Under the pieces are notes generated by a model. That model made no database searches, was not told the origin of the DNA, and saw only the letters and a list, made by a program, of their open reading frames with translations. From Pascua guehoae (Eukaryota > Basidiomycota > Tremellomycetes > Trichosporonales > Trichosporonaceae): a stretch of 64,000 nt of DNA. Made by a program: the position numbers and the translations under genes. The DNA lies in NCBI GenBank assembly GCA_001600415.1, contig BCJX01000020.1:63110-127109 (forward strand). Reading direction: 5' to 3'. How positions within the stretch are numbered: position 1 is the first letter of the stretch; every line of letters starts with the position of its first letter. This document shows, in pieces, positions 57,632-64,000 of this stretch.

Positions 57632-58754
57632 GTGGAGATCTATTGATTTCTTGGCCGGGACACTGTTACAGTTTATTTCCACGTCCATCGTGTATCTCAA
57701 AGAAAATGATGAAAGGTGCGGCACAGAGGCCACAATACGGGCAGATGACGTCTCATGGGGCCGGGACTACTTGGTTTTTCCGTACCCATCCCTTATAAGG
57801 CCCTCCTCTGAACGTTTCAGAGGCTAAGGGCCGTAGATGTTGGTGACAGTCTTGTTAGGAGTGCAGCAGAGCAGAGAGTCGTGTGGAGCATGCAGGTACA
57901 GTGTGGGGCAGATCTGCGGTGGCAGTGCAGCGGATTTGCAGTGCATGCAGTGCAGTGCGGACCAGTAGTACTGTAGTGCAGTGCATTGCAGTGCACCTGG
58001 CGTTAGGACAGGGCAAGCAGGCTGTGCACCGTGCAGTGCAACCTTCTTTGACGTTTCACACCGCGGGTACTAAAGGCACCCGTACATGCAACTGAGCTTG
58101 ACACCCGCTTCAGCTTCACTTCTGCTTTGATGCCTTCAGCGTTTCAATGCTGGAAGGGAAGGCTGTACCAAACTGCGTCGACATTGCACGGGAATGCACA
58201 GATAATACCGTTAACGGATGGTGACACCTACTCTCGTCAGCGCGTCCCTTGATGCAACCACATGTACATGTAAGTAGTGAAAGCTCCGGTGGGTGTGCAT
58301 GCACATCGACACAGGCTGGACGTTAGTTGCGTTTGCGAGCAAAACCCGCTACAGACTTACGATAAGCCAATGTTGGACAGGCCTTTTCACAGCCACAGAA
58401 CTCTAAAGCTCTTGGGCGGCAACCGTTGGCTGGTGCAGCCTTGGTCAATCACCACATCCGTTTAGCTACATGTAGAATATCTGTAGGGGAGCAGGGCTGA
58501 GACCCAAGGGAACCTGACAACATTCTATCCCGAGTGCCTCTCCTTACGCAGTAGTAAAGCGATGAACCACCCCTGTTTCGTGTTCCACCGCCCCGTCGAC
58601 TCTCCGCACCTGTCAGTTGACTGTGGTTATTCCTTCAACGACCACAGTGGTCTTAAGATGCTTTTAACCCCATGGCCACTCCTGTTCTTCCCGCCAAGTT
58701 CTTCCCGCCAACCCCCTCTTCCCCCTTGGTCTCTCACCGCCAAAGCCCATACCC
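57632..58754. promoter_or_regulatory. Shared divergent region of genes A and C
   Basis: 1123 bp between divergent start codons. A TTATAA word (57793-57798) lies 162 nt upstream of the gene A ATG. A GTGCAG-rich block (57861-58042) lies in the middle. No coding frame supported. Confidence 0.5.
57861..58042. repeat. Clustered GTGCAG/TGCATGCAG repeats
   Basis: The words GTGCAG, TGCAGTGC and TGCATGCAG recur more than ten times, with self-complementary TGCA cores, in the shared A/C promoter region. It could form hairpins or be a binding-site cluster. Confidence 0.7.
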
Positions 58755-60202
58755 ATGACCGCCATACACTCTGAAATATTCTTTCGTCCCCCACCCCCAA
58801 TGACTGCTGAGTCAACGGGACAGGGGAAGTTACGGAAACTTGATAGACTTCTGTGCCATAGAAGTGTTCCGTAAGTACAGTAGAAAATGCCTTGTAAATA
58901 TACTAACTGATTCATTTCTTAGGATCTACTCCGACCAAGAGTCGGGACACACACTCTCTGCCATTATCACTATTCGTGGCCACGAGTTTGAAGTTTTCGT
59001 CGACACAGGCGCTATCGACATGTTTCTAATCGGCGAGGGCTGCAAGTTCACCAATGGTCCAAATTCCGATGACGGCCAATCCATTGATTTCACACCACGC
59101 AGGTGGTTCAAACGTCGGCCCTCGAATCCTGCGAGAACTTGGGCCGCTCGGGGTTTCAATGACGGCACAAAGCTCAGCGGTTGGATAGCAAAAGACACGG
59201 TTCAACTCGACCTTGCCCCTCCCGTCCAGCAACAACTTCTTAGTACGTGGACAGCCTTGATTGACGATCTGATAACGTAGTGGATATTCGAAAAGCGCAT
59301 AACTGGCGCGACGACCCTGAAATATCCGGAATCCTGCCCTTCGGCCCTCCTGACTCTTCCGAAGCTCGAATGCCGTTTTGGTTACAGCTCTGTACTGTTC
59401 TGCAGAATCCAGTGTTTGGAATCTTCATTAGACCTCTGTCGAGGATTCCTCGGCCAGCACCAGAAGAAACAGAAGTAGAGGATAGGACAACGTCCGCGAA
59501 GTTACCTGCAGGGCAGTTGGTTGTCGGGTTAGTCAACCTAAGTGCATGGGTTTCCTGCTGGAGCTCACGAGACAGCGGCTATAACCATGACCTGATCAAC
59601 CGCATACCGGTGTATGACCCTGTGGGGGAGGTCTCCGCACCGGGACCATTAGACATCGAATCGTACCCAACGACATTAGGCTCGAAGAAGACGATCAAGT
59701 GGACAATCGGGTTGCGCCATATCACAGTCAACGGTTTCACGATACCGACGATGGTTTCAACACTAGCCTTGTTTGACACTGGCACGAGGTTCATCGCTGG
59801 GCCTCGTGATGTTGTTCGGGCCCTCTACTCTAAAGTTGGCGGACAATTGATCAAAACCAACGAGGGCAAGCGCGACGTCTACGTACTGCCCGACGGACAA
59901 CCTCTCAATGTTTCCTTCGCTTTCGGTGATAAACAAAAGGAATTCAGACTGCGACCAGAGGACACCATCGTGAGAGGGGACAAAGGCATTACCACAGGAA
60001 CAATATACGGTTCCAATACGTGAGCTCTCTTAAAAGCTTACGATGGATGTGCCAACGTTGTGCTGACCATGACAGGACTTACTGGCTTCTGGGTGTCGCA
60101 TTCCTCCAAAACTATTACACCATCTACCACTGGGACACAACTACCAACCAAGGGACAATCGGCCTGGGAGAGCTCTCTGCTTGGGCCAGGCATCATGCTT
60201 AG
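58755..60202 (+). CDS. Pepsin-like aspartic protease C (module copy 1)
   Basis: Predicted A1-fold endopeptidase. Exons: 58755-58870, 58923-59242, 59281-59527, 59576-60019 and 60076-60202, giving 417 residues. Catalytic motifs: VFVDTGAID with Asp66 and LALFDTGTRFIAGP with Asp295. Other fold landmarks are EISGILPFGPPD (pepsin GILGLG region), MPFWLQLCTVLQNPVFGIFI, and the C-terminal VAFLQNYYTIYHWDTTTN. The flap region GFNDGTKLSGWIAKDTVQL has Phe117 where pepsins have the flap Tyr. The usual W after DTGS is replaced by F (DMFLIG). There is no signal peptide: the start MTAIHSEIFFRPPPPM and GKLRKLDRLLCHRSVP are hydrophilic, and no propeptide is evident, so a cytosolic location is inferred. A second ATG at 58800 is possible. 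Confidence 0.82.
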
Positions 60203-60524
60203 TGTCACTTGGGATACGACCCCCACCCTCCCCCACCCCTTTTGCCGCGGCGGGGGCGCACCGGTCAACCCAATGCATGCCCATCGCACATCGTCAGAAT
60301 GACCACTGGTCCAATATGTAGCCCTACCCGATTGCGACAGCCAGTTTTGCATGGCACTTTGCGGACATTTACGGCACAATGTATTGTGTACACGGCATGG
60401 ACTTGTATGTATCTCCGATCGCACACCGCTCCACATTCGCCCTCCCCGCATCAGCCTCATGTACCTTGCAACCTGCACATACATCTCTGCGTGAATAGTC
60501 ATCTTAAAGGCTAGCGGCTGCGAG
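60203..60524. other. Convergent intergenic region, genes C/B
   Basis: 322 bp between converging stop codons at the junction of the two module copies. It has GC-rich CACCCC/CGGCGGGGG words and no gene. A duplication breakpoint probably lies here or near 62.3 kb. Confidence 0.5.
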
Positions 60525-62232
60525 TCAGCCAAGAACAAAGCGTGACACCCACGCCTTGAATAACCAGATCATTCCCTCGGTATCTTCAGAGAAGTCGATC
60601 TCGCGTTTGCTGAGTCGCCTCTTCTTCGCGCCCAGAACAAGCTTTCTTGGAAGCGGATCATTTGGCCACACTTTGTAATCCTGTGGGGTACGAGTTAGAC
60701 GACGCAAGGACAGTGACGAGAGAGAGAGACATACCCCGATAATACCTCTTCGAGCACCATTGCCACCGAGCTGGACGCCACGAAACATGTAGCTGTTCGA
60801 AGTGCTACGTCCCACAATGGCCATGTCCCATCGCACCTCGGGCGGGCTGTCGTTTGTGAGGTAAACGACACCACACAGAAACACATTGGTTGGGCGGGAT
60901 GGTCTGTTGTAGAAGTAGAGGCGAGGCAGTGGTGAATCCTCTGAGAGATCGGGGGAGAGAAAGGCTGGGAATTCGTATAGCAGCCGTCTACCGATTTCGC
61001 TATTCCCCGGTCTCGACATGTACACGTCCACGACGGCACTGATGTCATGGACAGGAATAAGTTTGCAAGCGTGATCCTCGAAATGGACAGGATCTCTAAG
61101 GTTCCCCGAGGTAGTCAGACCACCACGAGATTGAACGACGTGCCATTCGGCCTCGACGTTTGCCCAGTCCCAAACATCGCTGGGAGCGAGGGAAGCAGGC
61201 CGCTGTAGGCCAAGAATTCCCTGCCCACGGATGGCATCGATACCATCGCTCAACAGTAAGTGCACAGTAGACAAGTCGAGAACCTCGTGGTATTGCCACT
61301 CGGTACCCAGAAGTTGGTCCGCTAAAACCGTCAGGCAATGCTGCGCGTGTATGCACTTACCTGCGAACGCGATATCTATGGCAACGCCTCGCCAGTAGGT
61401 CCTGTCCGGTAGCGGCTGCTCTCCTTCCAAACTTGCATACTCGGCTAAGTTGGATCGCCAGTCACGGTGATAAGTCGCAAAAGAGCCCCAAGGATTCGAA
61501 TGCTCGCTGAACTGCTTGACGTGGAATAGGAGAGCCTCCAGATGGCTGACGGTATCGTCACTGGGGCCAACTATGAACATGTACGCAAATACGTCGGACG
61601 CAATCATGGTCTGAAGCGCGGTGACGTTACGCGACGGATGTGGATACGCTGGAAGGTCGAGATAGAGCTCGAGTGCGGTCCGCAGAATCCACGGCGCATT
61701 ACTTTTCTGTCCGCTTAGCAGCTGGCCTCACTGTGGGGAATGGAGTTGACGAACAATTGGGCACGGTCGTCCAGGGGAAGAGATGGGTGGGTCTCGGTAA
61801 GGTTCGACTAGGAATCCATGGTAGTGGCGTAAAGGTTCTCGCGGTGGGACGGAATGCGACGCAAGAAATGTTTCAGCCTGCTTTCGATGGATCACTCGCC
61901 GTCGCCAATCGAACGACGTTCGTGGGCTGGGAAACGCACACGCGAGCCGAGGGTCGTCATAGAGAATTAAATGTAGTTGAAGCCAAATATCGTGATTGTG
62001 CTGAAGCCACAAATGGCGTCAGAACGGTGAGGAGCTACACACTATCAATGTTGATACTCACGTTGATCATATCCCTGAAATGTTGACACGTTGAGGCCAC
62101 GCTCGCCAGCGTCGTCACATCGTCGAGCCCGGCAAGAGTGAGGATTGATACTTGGAGCTGTGTTCATAAGCATCAGAGAACCTTGGGAGTGATTCCGGTG
62201 CGTACCTCATCTGGAAGGAGGAGAAGAGACAT
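60525..62232 (-). CDS. F-box-like protein B (duplicated module, copy 2)
   Basis: Exons: 62232-62206, 62157-62062, 62000-61755, 61706-61361, 61321-60735 and 60680-60525, giving 485 residues. It is a paralogue of gene A with exons 1 and 2 of identical length (27 and 96 nt) and matching phases. It starts MSLLLLPDELQVSILTLAG, then LASVASTCQHFRDMI. Shared blocks are HDIWLQLHLILYDDPRLAC, LDLPAYPHPSRN, RTYWRGVAIDIAFA, RWDMAIVG, FRGVQLGGNGARRGIIG and KVWPND; it ends SRFVLG. In-frame TGA at 61730-61728 interrupts an otherwise open stretch. It is removed only if a 48-nt intron (61754-61707, donor GTTCGT, CTAAG near the acceptor) is spliced. If not, B is a nonsense-disrupted copy. A TTATAA (62273-62278) lies 41 nt upstream of the ATG. 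Confidence 0.7.
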
Positions 62233-63023
62233 TTGGTGTTACGATGAGCAATGGGAGAGGGGCCCAGCTGGGTTATAAGCTGGATCACAGGACTGCCGAC
62301 TTGCCTTCTTTACGTAAAGCCAGGGACAATGTAAAACGTCAGGGAACTCTCAGGGTTTTTGGTCTGTGCACAGCCTGGTGCCTGCTTCCTGGGCTGTGCA
62401 ACCTTCAAGGGAGGCGATAAGCCTGCTCTTCCCTTGTGGCGGTGAGTACTAGTGGGAGCACAGCAGTGCACAAGTGTACAGGGTGGTCTCATAGTACCGT
62501 AATGGCCTGCGGCTAGCAGTAGTGATAGACAGCCTTGGCAATTTGCTACAACTGGCAATACTGAAGGACGGCCTGGCAATTCACGACCGTAAAACCTCAT
62601 GCGTGCGTCTTCCAATTTTCAAGCCACGACAGCACCCCCCCTGGTGGCTGTGTATGGCTGTGTCCAGCCCATGCCATCTGACGATTGCCACGCACTGCCA
62701 GTGGTCCCGGACAGACCTAGGCCGGGGCTAACAGAGTTGAGGTGCTGATGATGAAACGCAGACACCGCCCGCCCCTGCGGGTTCCACAAAGCGGTGAGAG
62801 TTGGGTTTCGTCGTGACCACCTCGTGCACACAGCTGTGAGGGTAGCGTTTCAGCATCACCGCCTCGTGAACTTAGAGGTCAGCGACTAGGAGATGAACCT
62901 CTCACTGATAAATGATTTAAACGACTGAAGGAGGGTAGTCTTGTCCCGCACACTCCCACTTGACCCCCTCCATCGGACGTCTATTACCCAAGCTTTTTGC
63001 CGACCACTACACAATTATTCAAC
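62233..63023. promoter_or_regulatory. Shared divergent region of genes B and D
   Basis: 791 bp between divergent start codons, the counterpart of the A/C region. It contains the TTATAA for gene B (62273-62278) and several GCACAGC/GCAGTGC words, but no dense GTGCAG array like that in the A/C region. Confidence 0.5.
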
Positions 63024-64000
63024 ATGCCACCCAGTAGTTCCCCCCTCTACTATATCCCATCGCCTGAACGTCAGGAGACTGCAGTCCAACGCGGGAAGTT
63101 GAGCAAGATGCTGTGTCATAGAAGCGTACAGTAAGCAGGACCCAACATTTGATGTACTGATAGCAGAATGCTCCTTGACGAAACCGAGCTCTCTCTGTCA
63201 ACCATGATCACAATTCGCAACGAACAATTCGAGGTTTACGTGGACACCGGCTCGAAAAACTTGTTTCTCCTGGGTCAAGGGTGCAAGTTTTATACGGATC
63301 AACATCGTATCGATTTTTCACCGACAAAGTGGTTTGCACGCCGTCGCTCAGATCCGGAACGAGACGAGACTGCAGGTGGAGAGTACATTAGCAGGATAAT
63401 AATTCAAGGAAAGCATGCTTCAGAAACTGTACAGCTTGGTTTGGGGGAACCGATAGCTCATCAACCCATTCGTTAGTCCTCTTTAGACAAGAATTTGCGA
63501 TGTGGCTGATGTTTCCTCAGTGGATGTTCGACAAGCCAGCAATTGGCGCTACGAGCAGCCAGAAATTTCTGGTGTTCTTCCTATGGGACCTCCAGACCCT
63601 CCTGGGTGGGAATCGCCTGTTCCTTTCTGGCATCGTGTCTGCATGGCGCATGGGAACCCCACATTTGGGGTTTTCATACGCCCTCTCAGGCGAATGGCTC
63701 ACCCATCTACGGTGACATCGGAAGGAACCGATGGCATCGATGGCCGCACTGTCACATCAACGGTTGCAGTAGCTACCCAAAGGAAGCTCCCTGCCGGGGA
63801 GCTCATGACAGGGTAAGCAAATCTTGGCTTCATTTAAACCCACAGAGCCCATGCTTAACTGATCAGAGGCTATAATACCGATCTAATCATGCCGAAGAAG
63901 GACAGGCATGGCCAAATCATCTCGGGCCAATTCGAAATTACGTGGTTTCGGACGACGCTTTCGGGTAACGCGATGCCCCGTTGGGGTATTGACTTGCAGC
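63024..64000 (+). CDS. Pepsin-like aspartic protease D (module copy 2), 3' partial
   Basis: Visible exons: 63024-63130, 63167-63471, 63521-63812 and 63867-64000 (runs off the window), about 279 residues. Same splice phases as protease C at every shared junction. N-terminus MPPSSSPLYYIPSPER, then GKLSKMLCHRSVQ, hydrophilic and without a signal peptide, as in C. The first catalytic motif is VYVDTGSKNLF with Asp62. The pepsin-like blocks EISGVLPMGPPD and VPFWHRVCMAHGNPTFGVFI are present, and GYNTDLIM begins the second half. The flap region reads AGGEYISRIIIQGKHASETVQL, with a Tyr but without the G-S/T-G turn seen in C, so activity is uncertain. The second DTG lies beyond the window. Confidence 0.78.

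Noticed and set aside
1..64000. CRISPR arrays, insertion sequences, transposases, reverse transcriptases
   Set aside because: None were seen. No regularly spaced repeats, terminal inverted repeats or mobile-element protein motifs were found on reading both strands by eye.

Overview
The window is a GC-rich, intron-rich fungal nuclear locus. It reads as a basidiomycete yeast, most likely Tremellomycetes, Trichosporonales or a close relative. This placement is inferred from the style of the genes: many 40-100 nt GT-AG introns with CTAAC/CTGAC branch points just before the acceptor, strong GC bias in coding third positions, and the gene families present. I see no bacterial operons, plasmid genes, CRISPR arrays or recognisable transposons. 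There is one assembly gap (30095-30814).

Sixteen protein-coding genes were modelled exon by exon. In every model the splice phases join, and in every complete one the total coding length is divisible by three. In order they are: a 5'-truncated EFR3-type plasma-membrane protein (+, 713-3829); a GDT1-type cation transporter (-, 4955-6999); an AGE2/SMAP-type ArfGAP (+, 7643-9826); a large Zn2Cys6 transcription factor (-, 10364-15405); a heterotrimeric G-protein alpha subunit (-, 17487-19425); an MFS drug/polyamine-type exporter (+, 23570-26347); a B-type cyclin (-, 27816-29561); the Arp2/3 subunit ARC35 (-, 32685-34045); a LAG1-type ceramide synthase (+, 34808-37007); an unrecognised serine-rich tail-anchored protein (+, 38827-41313); an EamA/DMT transporter (-, 42732-44614); a DNAJC11-type J-protein (+, 45533-48307); the TREX-2 scaffold SAC3 (-, 48602-53084); and the mitochondrial processing peptidase alpha subunit MAS2 (+, 53462-55308). 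The first 55 kb is ordinary housekeeping and signalling content with several divergent promoters and convergent 3' ends.

The last 8.5 kb is different. It holds two copies of a divergently transcribed gene pair. One partner is an F-box-like protein on the minus strand (A, 55628-57631; B, 60525-62232). The other is a pepsin-fold aspartic protease without a signal peptide on the plus strand (C, 58755-60202; D, 63024 to beyond the window). Gene structure, splice phases and protein motifs correspond between copies, so this is a tandem duplication of a two-gene module. It is the most unusual feature here.

Gene-poor stretches (15.4-17.5, 19.4-23.6, 29.6-32.7, 37.0-38.8 kb) hold low-complexity DNA and small repeats, plus a few weak coding relics. 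A near-pure 150-nt poly-G run sits inside a GDT1 intron.
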